The notes under the pieces are model-generated. The model had not been told where the DNA came from. It did no database searches and was given only the letters and a program-made list of their open reading frames with translations. Below are positions 26,101-40,300 of a stretch of 64,000 bases of DNA, piece by piece. Every line of letters starts with the position of its first letter. Positions within the stretch are counted from its first letter, which is position 1. The DNA comes from Clavelina lepadiformis. Lineage: Eukaryota > Chordata > Ascidiacea > Aplousobranchia > Clavelinidae. Location of the stretch: contig NC_135243.1 in the NCBI RefSeq assembly GCF_947623445.1, forward strand, positions 18,298,479-18,362,478. Reading direction: 5' to 3'. The position numbers and the translations under genes are program-made.

Positions 26101-29100
26101 GAAAGACAATGGCTTTTTCAATTATAATTCGATTGCATAGGAAGTTTGACAACAGCAAACAGTTTCCAGAAATTTGATTGAAATATACAGCATGACTAAA
26201 ATGCTTACAACACCCGGTATTCCCAGGCGGTCACCCATCCAAGTACTAACCGGGCCCTAGGTTGCTTAACTTCCGAGATCGAACGAGATCGGGTATACTC
26301 AACCTGGTATGGTCGTAGGCGATTTCAAAAGAAAGAAAATGGCCTTTTCAATTATAATTCGATTCCATAGGAAGTTTGACAATGGCAAAGAGTTGCTAGA
26401 AATTTGATTGAAATATACAGCATGACTAAAATGCTTACAACACCCGGTATTCCCAGGCGGTCACCCATAAAAGTACTAACCGGGCCCGAGGTTGCTTAAC
26501 TTCCGAGATCGAACGAGATCGGGTCTACTCAACCTGGTATGGTAGTAGGCGATTTCAAAAGAAAAAAAATGGCTTTTTCAATTATAATTCGATTGCATAG
26601 GAGGTTTGACAAAGGCAAACAGTTGCTATAAATTTGATTGAAATATACAGCATGACTAAAATGCTTACAACACCCGGTAATCCCAGGCGGTCACCCATCC
26701 AAGTACTAACCGGGACCGAGGTTGCCTAACTTCCGAGATCGAACGAGATCGGGTCTACTCAAACTGGTATGGTCGTAGGCGAATTCAAAAGAAAGAAAAT
26801 GGCCTTTTCAATTATAATTCGATTGCATAGGAAATTCAAAAACGCAAACAGTTGCTAGAAATTTGATTGAAATATACAGCATGACTAAAATGCTTACAAC
26901 ACCCGGTATTCCCAGGCGGTCACCCATCCAAGTACTAACCGGGCCCGAGGTTGCTTAACTTCCGAGATCGAACGAGATCGGGTCTACTCAACCTGGTATG
27001 GTCGTAGACGATTTCAAAAGAAAGAAAATGGCTTTTTCAATTATAATTCGATTGCATTGGAAGTTTGACAAAGGCAAACAGTTGCTAGAAATTTGATTGA
27101 AAAATACAGCATGACTAAAATGCTTACAACACCCGGTATTCCCAGGCGGTCACCCATCCAAGTACTAACCGGGCCTGAGGTTGCTTAACTTCCGAGATCG
27201 AACGAGATCGGGTCTACTCAACCTGGTATGGTAGTAGGCGATTTCAAAAGAAAGACAATGGCTTTTTCAATTATAATTCGATTGCATAGGAAGTTTGACA
27301 ACAGCAAACAGTTGCCAGAAATTTGATTGAAATATACAGCATGACTAAAATGCTTACAACACCCGGTATTCCCAGGCGGTCACCCATCCAAGTACTAACC
27401 GGGCCCGAGGTTGCCTAACTTCCGAGATCGAACGAGATCGGGTCTACTCAACCTGGTATGGTCGTAGGCGAATTCAAAAGAAAGAAAATGGCTTTTTCAA
27501 TTATAATTCGATTGCATAGGAAATTCAAAAGCGAAAACAGTTGCTAGAAATTTGATTGAAATATAGTGCATGACTAAAATGCTTACAACACCCGGTATTC
27601 CCAGGCGGTCACCCATCCAAGTACTAACCGGGCCCGAGGTTGCCTAACTTCCGAGATCGAACGAGATCGTGTCTACTCAACCTGGTATGGTCGTAGGCGA
27701 ATTCAATAGAAAGAAAATGGCTTTTTCAATTATAATTCGATTGCATAGGAAATTCAAAAGCGCAAACAGTTGCTAGAAATATGATTGAAATATACAGCAT
27801 GACTAAAATGCTTACAACACCCGGTATTCCCAGGCGGTCACCCATCCAAGTACTAACCGGGCCCGAGGTTGCTTAACTTCCGAGATCGAACGAGATCGGG
27901 TCTACTCAACCTGGTATGGTCGTAGGCGATTTCAAAAGAAAGAAAATGGCCTTTTCAATTATAATTCGATTGCATTGGAAGTTTGACAAAGGCAAACAGT
28001 TGCTAGAAATTTGATTGAAATATACAGCATGACTAAAATGCTTACAACACCCGGTATTCCCAGGCGGTCACCCATCCAAGTACTAACCGGGCCCGAGGTT
28101 GCTTAACTTCCGAGATCGAACGAGATCGGGTCTACTCAACCTGGTATGGTAGTAGGCGATTTCAAAAGAAAGACAATGGCTTTTTCAATTATAATTCGAT
28201 TGCATAGGAAGTTTGACAACAGCAAACAGTTGCCAGAAATTTTATTGAAATATACAGCATGACTAAAATGCTTACAACACCCGGTATTCCCAGGCGGTCA
28301 CCCATCCAAGTACTAACCGGGCCCTAGGTTGCTTAACTTCCGAGATCGAACGAGATCGGGTCTACTCAACCTGGTATGGTCGTAAGCGATTTCAAAAGAA
28401 AGAAAATGGCTTTTTAAATTATATTAATTCGATTGCATAGGAAGTTTGATAAAGGCAAACAGTTGCTATAAATTTGATTGAAATATACAGCATGACTAAA
28501 ATGCTTACAACACCCGGTATTCCCAGGCGGTCACCCATCCAAGTACTAACCGGGCCCGAGGTTGCTTAACTTCCGAGATCGAACGAGATCGGGTCCACTC
28601 AACCTGGTATGGTCGTAGGCGATTTCAAAAGAAAGAAAATGGCCTTTTCAATTATAATTCGATTGCATAGGAAGTTTGACAAAGGCAAACAGTTGCTAGA
28701 AATTTGATTGAAATATACAGCATGACTAAAATGCTTACAACACCCGGTATTCCCAGGCGGTCACCCATCCAAGTACTAACCGGGCCAGAGATAGCTTAAC
28801 TTCCGAGATCGAACGAGATCGGGTCTACTCAACCTGGAATGGTCGTAGGCGATTTCAAAAAAAAGAAAATGGCCTTTTCAATTATAATTCGATTGCATAG
28901 GAAATTCAAAAACGCAAACAGTTGCTATAAATTTGATTGAAATATACAGCATGACTAAAATGCTTACAACACCCGGTATTCCCAGGCGGTCACCCATCCA
29001 AGTACTAACCGGGCCCTAGGTTGTTTACTTCCGAGATCGAACGAGATCGGGTCTACTCAACCTGGTATGGTCGTAAGCGATTTCAAAAGAAAGAAAATGG

Positions 29101-31450
29101 CTTTTTCAATTATAATTCGATTGCATAGGAAATTCAAAAACACAAACAGTTGCTAGAAATTTGATTGAAATATACAGCATGACTAAAATGCTTACAACAC
29201 CCGGTATTCCCAGGCGGTCACCCATACAAGTACTAACCGGGCCCGAGGTTGCTTAACTTCCGAGATCGAACGAGATCGGGTCTACTCAACCTGGTATGGT
29301 CGTAGGCGATTTCAAAAGAAAGAAAATGGCCTTTTCAATTATAATTCGATTGCATAGGAAGTTTGACAAAGGCAAACAGTTGCTAGAAATTTGATTGAAA
29401 TATACAGCATGACTAAAATGCTTACAACACCCGGTATTCCCAGGCGGTCACCCATCCAAGTACTAACCGGGCCCGAGGTTGCTTAACTTCCGAGATCGAA
29501 CGAGATCGGGTCTACTCAACCTGGTATGGTCGTAGGCGATTTCAAAAGAAAGAAATTGGCCTTTTCAATTATAATTCGATTGCATAGGAAATTCAAAACT
29601 CAAACAGTTGCTATAAATTTGATTGAAATATACAGCATGACTAAAATGCTTACAACACCCGGTATTCCCAGGCGGTCCCCCATCCAAGTACTAACCGGGC
29701 CCGAGGTTGCTTAACTTCCGAGATCGAACGAGATCGGGTCTACTCAACCTGGTATGGTCGTAGGCGATTTCAAAAGAAAGAAAATGGCTTTTTCAATTAT
29801 AATTCGATTGCATAGGAAGTTTGAAAAAGGCAAACAGTTGCTATAAATTTGATTGAAATATACAGCATGACTAAAATGCTTACAACACCCGGTATTCCCA
29901 GGCGGTCCCCCATCCAAGTACTAACCGGGCCCGAGGTTGCTTAACTTCCGAGATCGAACGAGATCGGGTCTACTCAACCTGGTATGGTCGTAGGCGATTT
30001 CAAAAGAAAGAAAATGGCTTTTTCAATTATAATTCGATTGCATTGGAAGTTTGACAAAAGCAAACAGTTGCTAGAAATTTGATTGAAATATACAGCATGA
30101 CTAAAATGCTTACAACACCCGGTATTCCCAGGCGGTCACCCATCCAAGTACTAACCGGGCCCGAGGTTGCTTAACTTCCGAGATCGAACGAGATCGGGTC
30201 TACTCAACCTGGTATGGTAGTAGGCGATTTCAAAAGAAAGACAATGGCTTTTTCAATTATAATTCGATTGCATAGGAAGTTTGACAACAGCAAACAGTTT
30301 CCAGAAATTTGATTGAAATATACAGCATGACTAAAATGCTTACAACACCCGGTATTCCCAGGCGGTCACCCATCCAAGTACTAACCGGGCCCTAGGTTGC
30401 TTAACTTCCGAGATCGAACGAGATCGGGTCTACTCAACCTGGTATGGTCGTAGGCGATTTCAAAAGAAAGAAAATGGCCTTTTCAATTATAATTCGATTC
30501 CATAGGAAGTTTGACAATGGCAAAGAGTTGCTAGAAATTTGATTGAAATATACAGCATGACTAAAATGCTTACAACACCCGGTATTCCCAGGCGGTCACC
30601 CATAAAAGTACTAACCGGGCCCGAGGTTGCTTAACTTCCGAGATCGAACGAGATCGGGTCTACTCAACCTGGTATGGTAGTAGGCGATTTCAAAAGAAAA
30701 AAAATGGCTTTTTCAATTATAATTCGATTGCATAGGAGGTTTGACAAAGGCAAACAGTTGCTATAAATTTGATTGAAATATACAGCATGACTAAAATGCT
30801 TACAACACCCGGTAATCCCAGGCGGTCACCCATCCAAGTACTAACCGGGACCGAGGTTGCCTAACTTCCGAGATCGAACGAGATCGGGTCTACTCAAACT
30901 GGTATGGTCGTAGGCGAATTCAAAAGAAAGAAAATGGCCTTTTCAATTATAATTCGATTGCATAGGAAATTCAAAAACGCAAACAGTTGCTAGAAATTTG
31001 ATTGAAATATACAGCATGACTAAAATGCTTACAACACCCGGTATTCCCAGGCGGTCACCCATCCAAGTACTAACCGGGCCCGAGGTTGCTTAACTTCCGA
31101 GATCGAACGAGATCGGGTCTACTCAACCTGGTATGGTCGTAGACGATTTCAAAAGAAAGAAAATGGCTTTTTCAATTATAATTCGATTGCATTGGAAGTT
31201 TGACAAAGGCAAACAGTTGCTAGAAATTTGATTGAAAAATACAGCATGACTAAAATGCTTACAACACCCGGTATTCCCAGGCGGTCACCCATCCAAGTAC
31301 TAACCGGGCCTGAGGTTGCTTAACTTCCGAGATCGAACGAGATCGGGTCTACTCAACCTGGTATGGTAGTAGGCGATTTCAAAAGAAAGACAATGGCTTT
31401 TTCAATTATAATTCGATTGCATAGGAAGTTTGACAACAGCAAACAGTTGC
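23100..31450. repeat. 18-unit (4135 bp) direct duplication
   Basis: The segment at about 23.1-27.25 kb is repeated at about 27.25-31.4 kb. Shared private markers include AAGCGAAAACAG with TATAGTGCATG (about 23395 and 27530), the variant unit starting at 25391 and 29526, and the spacer insertion reading AAATTATATTAATTCG (about 24284 and 28418). The offset is 4135 bp each time. Divergence is very low, so this is one of the youngest large rearrangements in the window. Edges are approximate. Confidence 0.85.
24135..24252 (-). rRNA. 5S rRNA gene with restored helix I and normal box A
   Basis: A full-length 118-nt copy with 5' end GCTTACGACC, which pairs perfectly with 3' GTAAGC, and intact box A, intermediate element and box C. 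Copies of this kind have 5' ends at 13708, 28387, 32532, 35300, 36911 and 37604. By structure these are among the best candidates for a fully canonical 5S RNA in the window. Confidence 0.9.
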
Positions 31451-31486
31451 CAGAAATTTGATTGAAATATACAGCATGACTAAAAT

Positions 31487-31614
31487 GCTTACAACACCCG
31501 GTATTCCCAGGCGGTCACCCATCCAAGTACTAACCGGGCCCGAGGTTGCCTAACTTCCGAGATCGAACGAGATCGAACGAGATCGGGTCTACTCAACCTG
31601 GTATGGTCGTAGGC
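31487..31614 (-). rRNA. 5S rRNA gene copy with a 10-bp insertion
   Basis: A 128-nt copy with GATCGAACGA present one extra time near 31561. The reciprocal deletion is seen at 22997-23104. The extra segment enlarges the helix III and loop region and probably impairs folding. Confidence 0.85.
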
Positions 31615-34254
31615 GAATTCAAAAGAAAGAAAATGGCTTTTTCAATTATAATTCGATTGCATAGGAAATTCAAAAGCGCAAACAGTTGCTAGAAATTTGA
31701 TTGAAATATACAGCATGACTAAAATGTTTACAACACCCGGTATTCCCAGGCGGTCACCCATCCAAGTACTAACCGGGCCCGAGGTTGCCTAACTTCCGAG
31801 ATCGAACGAGATCGTGTCTACTCAACCTGGTATGGTCGTAGGCGAATTCAATAGAAAAAAAATGGCTTTTTCAATTATAGATCGATTGCATAGGAAATTC
31901 AAAAGCGCAAACAGTTGCTATAAATTTGATTGAAATATACAGCATGACTAAAATGCTTACAACACCCGGTATTCCCAGGCGGTCACCCATCCAAGTACTA
32001 ACCGGGCCCGAGGTTGCTTAACTTCCGAGATCGAACGAGATCGGGTCTACTCAACCTGGTATGGTCGTAGGCGATTTCAAAAGAAAGAAAATGGCTTTTT
32101 CAATTATAATTCGATTGCATTGGAAGTTTGACAAAGGCAAACAGTTGCTAGAAATTTGATTGAAATATACAGCATGACTAAAATGCTTACAACACCCGGT
32201 ATTCCCAGGCGGTCACCCATCCAAGTACTAACCGGGCCCGAGGTTGCTTAACTTCCGAGATCGAACGAGATCGGGTCTACTCAACCTGGTATGGTAGTAG
32301 GCGATTTCAAAAGAAAGACAATGGCTTTTTCAATTATAATTCGATTGCATAGGAAGTTTGACAACAGCAAACAGTTGCCAGAAATTTTATTGAAATATAC
32401 AGCATGACTAAAATGCTTACAACACCCGGTATTCCCAGGCGGTCACCCATCCAAGTACTAACCGGGCTCTAGGTTGCTTAACTTCCGAGATCGAACGAGA
32501 TCGGGTCTACTCAACCTGGTATGGTCGTAAGCGATTTCAAAAGAAAGAAAATGGCTTTTTAAATTATATTAATTCGATTGCATAGGAAGTTTGATAAAGG
32601 CAAACAGTTGCTATAAATTTGATTGAAATATACAGCATGACTAAAATGCTTACAACACCCGGTATTCCCAGGCGGTCACCCATCCAAGTACTAACCGGGC
32701 CCGAGGTTGCCTAACTTCCGAGATCGAACGAGATCGGGTCTACTCAACCTGGTATGGTCGTAGGCGATTTCAAAAGAAAGAAAATGGCCTTTTCAATTAT
32801 AATTCGATTGCATAGGAAATTCAAAAGCGCAAACAGTTGCTAGAAATTTGATTGAAATATACAGCATGACTAAAATGCTTACAACACCCGGTATTCCCAG
32901 GCGGTCACCCATCCAAGTACTAACCGGGCCCGAGGTTGCTTAACTTCCGAGATCGAACGAGATCGGGTCTACTCAACCTGGTATGGTCGTAGGCGATTTC
33001 AAAAGAAAGAAAATGGCTTTTTCAATTATAATTCGATTGCATTGGAAGTTTGACAATGGCAAACATTTGCTAGAAATTTGATTGAAAATTACAGCATGAC
33101 TAAAATGCTTACAACACACGGTATTCCCAGGCGGTCACCCATCCAAGTACTAACCGGGCCCGAGGTTGCTTAACTTCCGAGATCGAACGAGATCGGGTCT
33201 ACTCAACCTGGTATGGTAGTAGGCGATTTCAAAAGAAAGACAATGGCTTTTTCAATTATAATTCGATTGCATAGGAAGTTTGACAACAGCAAACAGTTGC
33301 CAGAAATTTGATTGAAATATACAGCATGACTAAAATGCTTACAACACCCGGTATTCCCAGGCGGTCACCCATCCAAGTACTAACCGGGCCCGAGGTTGCC
33401 TAACTTCCGAGATCGAACGAGATCGGGTCTACTCAACCTGGTATGGTCGTAGGCGAATTCAAAAGAAAGAAAATGGCTTTTTCAATTATAATTCGATTGC
33501 ATAGGAAATTCAAAAGCGCAAACAGTTGCTAGAAATTTGATTGAAATATACAGCATGACTAAAATGCTTACAACACCCGGTATTCCCAGGCGGTCACCCA
33601 TCCAAGTACTAACCGGGCCCGAGGTTGCCTAACTTCCGAGATCGAACGAGATCGTGTCTACTCAACCTGGTATGGTCGTAGGCGAATTCAATAAAAAGAA
33701 AATGGCTTTTTCAATTATAATTCGATTGCATAGGAAATTCAAAAGCGCAAACAGTTGCTAGAAATTTGATTGAAATATACAGCATGACTAAAATGATTAC
33801 AACACCCGGTATTCCCAGGCGGTCACCCATCCAAGTACTAACCGGGCCCGAGGTTGCTTAACTTCCGAGATCGAACGAGATCGGGTCTACTCAACCTGGT
33901 ATGGTCGTAGGCGATTTCAAAAGGAAGAAAATGGCCTTTTCAATTATAATTCGATTGCATTGGAAGTTTGACAAAGGCAAACAGTTGCTAGAAATTTGAT
34001 TGAAATATACAGCATGACTAAAATGCTTACAACACCCGGTATTCCCAGGCGGTCACCCATCCAAGTACTAACCGGGCCTGAGGTTGCTTAACTTCCGAGA
34101 TCGAACGAGATCGGGTCTACTCAACCTGGTATGGTAGTAGGCGATTTCAAAAGAAAGACAATGGCTTTTTCAATTATAATTCGATTGCATAGGAAGTTTG
34201 ACAACAGCAAACAGTTGCCAGAAATTTGATTGAAATATACAGCATGACTAAAAT

Positions 34255-34382
34255 GCTTACAACACCCGGTATTCCCAGGCGGTCACCCATCCAAGTACTA
34301 ACCGGGCCCGAGGTTGCCTAACTTCCGAGATCGAACGAGATCGAACGAGATCGGGTCTACTCAACCTGGTATGGTCGTAGGC
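34255..34382 (-). rRNA. 5S rRNA gene copy with a 10-bp insertion (second copy)
   Basis: The same 128-nt variant as at 31487-31614, copied by the 12-unit duplication rather than arising independently, since the surrounding units share private markers. Confidence 0.85.
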
Positions 34383-37300
34383 GAATTCAAAAGAAAGAAA
34401 ATGGCTTTTTCAATTATAATTCGATTGCATAGGAAATTCAAAAGCGCAAACAGTTGCTAGAAATTTGATTGAAATATACAGCATGACTAAAATGTTTACA
34501 ACACCCGGTATTCCCAGGCGGTCACCCATCCAAGTACTAACCGGGCCCGAGGTTGCCTAACTTCCGAGATCGAACGAGATCGTGTCTACTCAACCTGGTA
34601 TGGTCGTAGGCGAATTCAATAGAAAGAAAATGGCTTTTTCAATTATAGATCGATTGCATAGGAAATTCAAAAGCGCAAACAGTTGCTATAAATTTGATTG
34701 AAATATACAGCATGACTAAAATGCTTACAACACCCGGTATTCCCAGGCGGTCACCCATCCAAGTACTAACCGGGCCCGAGGTTGCTTAACTTCCGAGATC
34801 GAACGAGATCGGGTCTACTCAACCTGGTATGGTCGTAGGCGATTTCAAAAGAAAGAAAATGGCTTTTTCAATTATAATTCGATTGCATTGGAAGTTTGAC
34901 AAAGGCAAACAGTTGCTAGAAATTTGATTGAAATATACAGCATGACTAAAATGCTTACAACACCCGGTATTCCCAGGCGGTCACCCATCCAAGTACTAAC
35001 CGGGCCCGAGGTTGCTTAACTTCCGAGATCGAACGAGATCGGGTCTACTCAACCTGGTATGGTAGTAGGCGATTTCAAAAGAAAGACAATGGATTTTTCA
35101 ATTATAATTCGATTGCATAGGATGTTTGACAACAGCAAACAGTTGCCAGAAATTTTATTGAAATATACAGCATGACTAAAATGCTTACAACACCCGGTAT
35201 TCCCAGGCGGTCACCCATCCAAGTACTAACCGGGCTCTAGGTTGCTTAACTTCCGAGATCGAACGAGATCGGGTCTACTCAACCTGGTATGGTCGTAAGC
35301 GATTTCAAAAGAAAGAAAATGGCTTTTTAAATTATATTAATTCGATTGCATAGGAAGTTTGATAAAGGCAAACAGTTGCTATAAATTTGATTGAAATATA
35401 CAGCATGACTAAAATGCTTACAACACCCGGTATTCCCAGGCGGTCACCCATCCAAGTACTAACCGGGCCCGAAGTTGCCTAACTTCCGAGATCGAACGAG
35501 ATCGGGTCTACTCAACCTGGTATGGTCGTAGGCGATTTCAAAAGAAAGAAAATGGCCTTTTCAATTATAATTCGATTGCATAGGAAATTCAAAAGCGCAA
35601 ACAGTTGCTAGAAATTTGATTGAAATATACAGCATGACTAAAATGCTTACAACACCCGGTATTCCCAGGCGGTCACCCATCTAAGTACTAACCGGGCCCG
35701 AGGTTGCTTAACTTCCGAGATCGAACGAGATCGGGTCTACTCAACCTGGTATGGTCGTAGGCGATTTCAAAAGAAAGAAAATGGCTTTTTCAATTATAAT
35801 TCGATTGCATTGGAAGTTTGACAAAGGCAAACATTTGCTAGAAATTTGATTGAAAAATACAGCATGACTAAAATGCTTACAACACACGGTATTCCCAGGC
35901 GGTCACCCATCCAAGTACTAACCGGGCCCGAGGTTGCTTAACTTCCGAGATCGAACGAGATCGGGTCTACTCAACCTGGTATGGTAGTAGGCGATTTCAA
36001 AAGAAAGACAATGGCTTTTTCAATTATAATTCGATTGCATAGGAAGTTTGACAACAGCAAACAGTTGCCAGAAATTTGATTGAAATATACAGCATGACTA
36101 AAATGCTTACAACACCCGGTATTCCCAGGCGGTCACCCATCCAAGTACTAACCGGGCCCGAGGTTGCCTAACTTCCGAGATCGAACGAGATCGGGTCTAC
36201 TCAACCTGGTATGGTCGTAGGCGAATTCAAAAGAAAGAAAATGGCTTTTTCAATTATAATTCGATTGCATAGGAAATTCAAAAGCGCAAACAGTTGCTAG
36301 AAATTTGATTGAAATATACAGCATGACTAAAATGCTTACAACACCCGGTATTCCCAGGCGGTCACCCATCCAAGTACTAACCGGGCCCGAGGTTGCCTAA
36401 CTTCCGAGATCGAACGAGATCGTGTCTACTCAACCTGGTATGGTCGTAGGCGAATTCAAAAGGAAGAAAATGGCCTTTTCAATTATAATTCGATTGCATT
36501 GGAAGTTTGACAAAGGCAAACAGTTGCTAGAAATTTGATTGAAATATACAGCATGACTAAAATGCTTACAACACCCGGTATTCCCAGGCGGTCACCCATC
36601 CAAGTACTAACCGGGCCCGAGGTTGCTTAACTTCCGAGATCGAACGAGATCGGGTCTACTCAACCTGGTATGGTAGTAGGCGATTTCAAAAGAAAGACAA
36701 TGGCTTTTTCAATTATAATTCGATTGCATAGGAAGTTTGACAACAGCAAACAGTTGCCAGAAATTTTATTGAAATATACAGCATGACTAAAATGCTTACA
36801 ACACCCGGTATTCCCAGGCGGTCACCCATCCAAGTACTAACCGGGCCCTAGGTTGCTTAACTTCCGAGATCGAACGAGATCGGGTCTACTCAACCTGGTA
36901 TGGTCGTAAGCGATTTCAAAAGAAAGAAAATGGCTTTTTAAATTATATTAATTAGATTGCATAGGAAGTTTGATAAAGTCAAACAGTTGCTATAAATTTG
37001 ATTGAAATATACAGCATGACTAAAATGCTTACAACACCCGGTATTCCCAGGCGGTCACCCATCCAAGTACTAACCGGGCCCGAGGTTGCTTAACTTCCGA
37101 GATCGAACGAGATCGGGTCCACTCAACCTGGTATGGTCGTAGGCGATTTCAAAAGAAAGAAAATGGCCTTTTCAATTATAATTCGATTGCATAGGAAGTT
37201 TGACAAAGGCAAACAGTTGCTAGAAATTTGATTGAAATATACAGCATGACTAAAATGCTTACAACACCCGGTATTCCCAGGCGGTCACCCATCCAAGTAC

Positions 37301-40300
37301 TAACCGGGCCCGAGGTTGCTTAACTTCCGAGATCGAACGAGATCGGGTCTACTCAACCTGGTATGGTAGTAGGCGATTTCAAAAGAAAGACAATGGCTTT
37401 TTCAATTATAATTCGATTGCATAGGAAGTTTGACAACAGCAAACAGTTGCCAGAAATTTTATTGAAATATACAGCATGACTAAAATGCTTACAACACCCG
37501 GTATTCCCAGGCGGTCACCCATCCAAGTACTAATCGGGCCCTAGGTTGCTTAACTTCCGAGATCGAACGAGATCGGGTCTACTCAACCTGGTATGGTCGT
37601 AAGCGATTTCAAAAGAAAGAAAATGGCTTTTTAAATTATATTAATTCGATTGCATAGGAAGTTTGATAAAGGCAAACAGTTGCTATAAATTTGAATGAAA
37701 TATACAGCATGACTAAAATGCTTACAACACCCGGTATTCCCAGGCGGTCACCCATCCAAGTACTAACCGGGCCCGAGGTTGCCTAACTTCCGAGATCGAA
37801 CGAGATCGGGTCTACTCAACCTGGTATGGTCGTAGGCGAATTCAAAAGAAAGAAAATGGCCTTTTCATTTATAATTCGATTGCATAGGAAATTCAAAAGC
37901 GCAAACAGTTGCTAGAAATTTGATTGAAATATACAGCATGACTAAAATGCTTACAACACCCGGTATTCCCAGGCGGTCACCCATCCAAGTACTAACCGGG
38001 CCCGAGGTTGCTTAACTTCCGAGATCGAACGAGATCGGGTCTACTCAACCTGGTATGGTCGTAGGCGATTTCAAAAGAAAGAAAATGGCTTTTTCAATTA
38101 TAATTCGATTGCATTGGAAGTTTGACAAAGGCAAACATTTGCTAGAAATTTGATTGAAAAATACAGCATGACTAAAATGCTTACAACACCCGGTATTCCC
38201 AGGCGGTCACCCATCCAAGTACTAACCGGGCCCGAGGTTGCTTAACTTCCGAGATCGAACGAGATCGGGTCTACTCAACCTGGTATGGTAGTAGGCGATT
38301 TCAAAAGAAAGACAATGGCCTTTTCAATTATAATTCGATTGCATAGGAAGTTTGACAACAGCAAACAGTTGCCAGAAATTTGATTGAAATATACAGCATG
38401 ACTAAAATGCTTACAACACCCGGTATTCCCAGGCGGTCACCCATCCAAGTACTAACCGGGCCCGAGGTTGCCTAACTTCCGAGATCGAACGAGATCGGGT
38501 CTACTCAACCTGGTATGGTCGTAGGCGAATTCAAAAGAAAGAAAATGGCTTTTTCAATTATAATTCGATTGCATAGGAAATTCAAAAGCGCAAACAGTTG
38601 CTAGAAATTTGATTGAAATATACAGCATGACTAAAATGCTTACAACACCCGGTATTCCCAGGCGGTCACCCATCCAAGTACTAACCGGGCCCGAGGTTGC
38701 CTAACTTCCGAGATCGAACGAGATCGTGTCTACTCAACCTGGTATGGTCGTAGGCGAATTCAATAGAAAGAAAATGGCTTTTTCAATTATAATTCGATTG
38801 CATAGGAAATTCAAAAGCGCAAACAGTTGCTAGAAATTTGATTGAAATATACAGCATGACTAAAATGCTTACAACACCCGGTATTCCCAGGCGGTCACCC
38901 ATCCAAGTACTAACCGGGCCCGAGGTTGCTTAACTTCCGAGATCGAACGAGATCGGGTCTACTCAACCTGGTATGGTCGTAGGCGATTTCAAAAGAAAGA
39001 AAATGGCCTTTTCAATAATAATTCGATTGCATTGGAAGTTTGACAAAGGCAAACAGTTGCTAGAAATTTGATTGAAATATACAGCATGACTAAAATGCTT
39101 ACAACACCCGGTATTCCCAGGCGGTCACCCATCCAAGTACTAACCGGGCCCGAGGTTGCTTAACTTCCGAGATCGAACGAGATCGGGTCTACTCAACCTG
39201 GTATGGTAGTAGGCGATTTCAAAAGAAAGACAATGGCTTTTTCAATTATAATTCGATTGCATAGGAAGTTTGACAACAGCAAACAGTTGCCAGAAATTTG
39301 ATTGAAATATACAGCATGACTAAAATGCTTACAACACCCGGTATTCCCAGGCGGTCACCCATCCAAGTACTAACCGGGCCCGAGGTTGCTTAACTTCCGA
39401 GATCGAACGAGATCGGGTCCACTCAACCTGGTATGGTCGTAGGCGATTTCAAAAGAAAGAAAATGGCCTTTTCAATTATAATTCGATTGCATAGGAAGTT
39501 TGACAAAGGCAAACAGTTGCTAGAAATTTGATTGAAATATACAGCATGACTAAGATGCTTACAACACCCGGTATTCCCAGGCGGTCACCCATCCAAGTAC
39601 TAACCGTGCCAGAGATAGCTTAACTTCCGAGATCGAACGAGATCGGGTCTACTCAACCTAGAATGGTCGTAGGCGATTTCAAAAAAAAGAAAATGGCCTT
39701 TTCAATTATAATTCGATTGCATAGGAAATTCAAAAACGCAAACAGTTGCTATAAATTTGATTGAAATATAGTGCATGACTAAAATGCTTACAACACCCGG
39801 TATTCCCAGGCGGTCACCCATCCAAGTACTAACCGGGCCCTAGGTTGTTTACTTCCGAGATCGAACGAGATCGGGTCTACTCAACCTGGTATGGTCGAAA
39901 GCGATTTCAAAAGAAAGAAAATGGCTTTTTCAATTATAATTCGATTGCATAGGAAATTCAAAAAGGAAACAGTTGCTAGAAATTTGATTGAAATATACAG
40001 CATGACTAAAATGCTTACAACACCCGGTATTCCCAGGCGGTCACCCATACAAGTACTAACCGGGCCCGAGGTTGCTTAACTTTCGAGATCGAACGAGATC
40101 GGGTCTACTCAACCTGGTATGGTCGTAGGCGATTTCAAAAGAAAGAAAATGGCCTTTTCAATTATAATTCGATTGCATAGGAAGTTTGACAAAGGCAAAC
40201 AGTTGCTAGAAATTTGATTGAAATATACAGCATGACTAAAATGCTTACAACACCCGGTATTCCCAGGCGGTCACCCATCCAAGTACTAACCGGGCCCGAG

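Larger units (their letters stand above)
31300..36440. repeat. 12-unit (about 2767 bp) direct duplication
   Basis: The segment at about 31.3-33.7 kb recurs at about 34.07-36.44 kb. Shared markers are the 10-bp insertion inside a 5S gene (31561 and 34328), a TATAGATCGATTG spacer reading, AAATGTTTACA, and GGGCTCTAGG (about 32466 and 35234). The copies differ slightly, so either conversion has been at work or the duplication is somewhat older than the 18-unit one. Confidence 0.8.
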
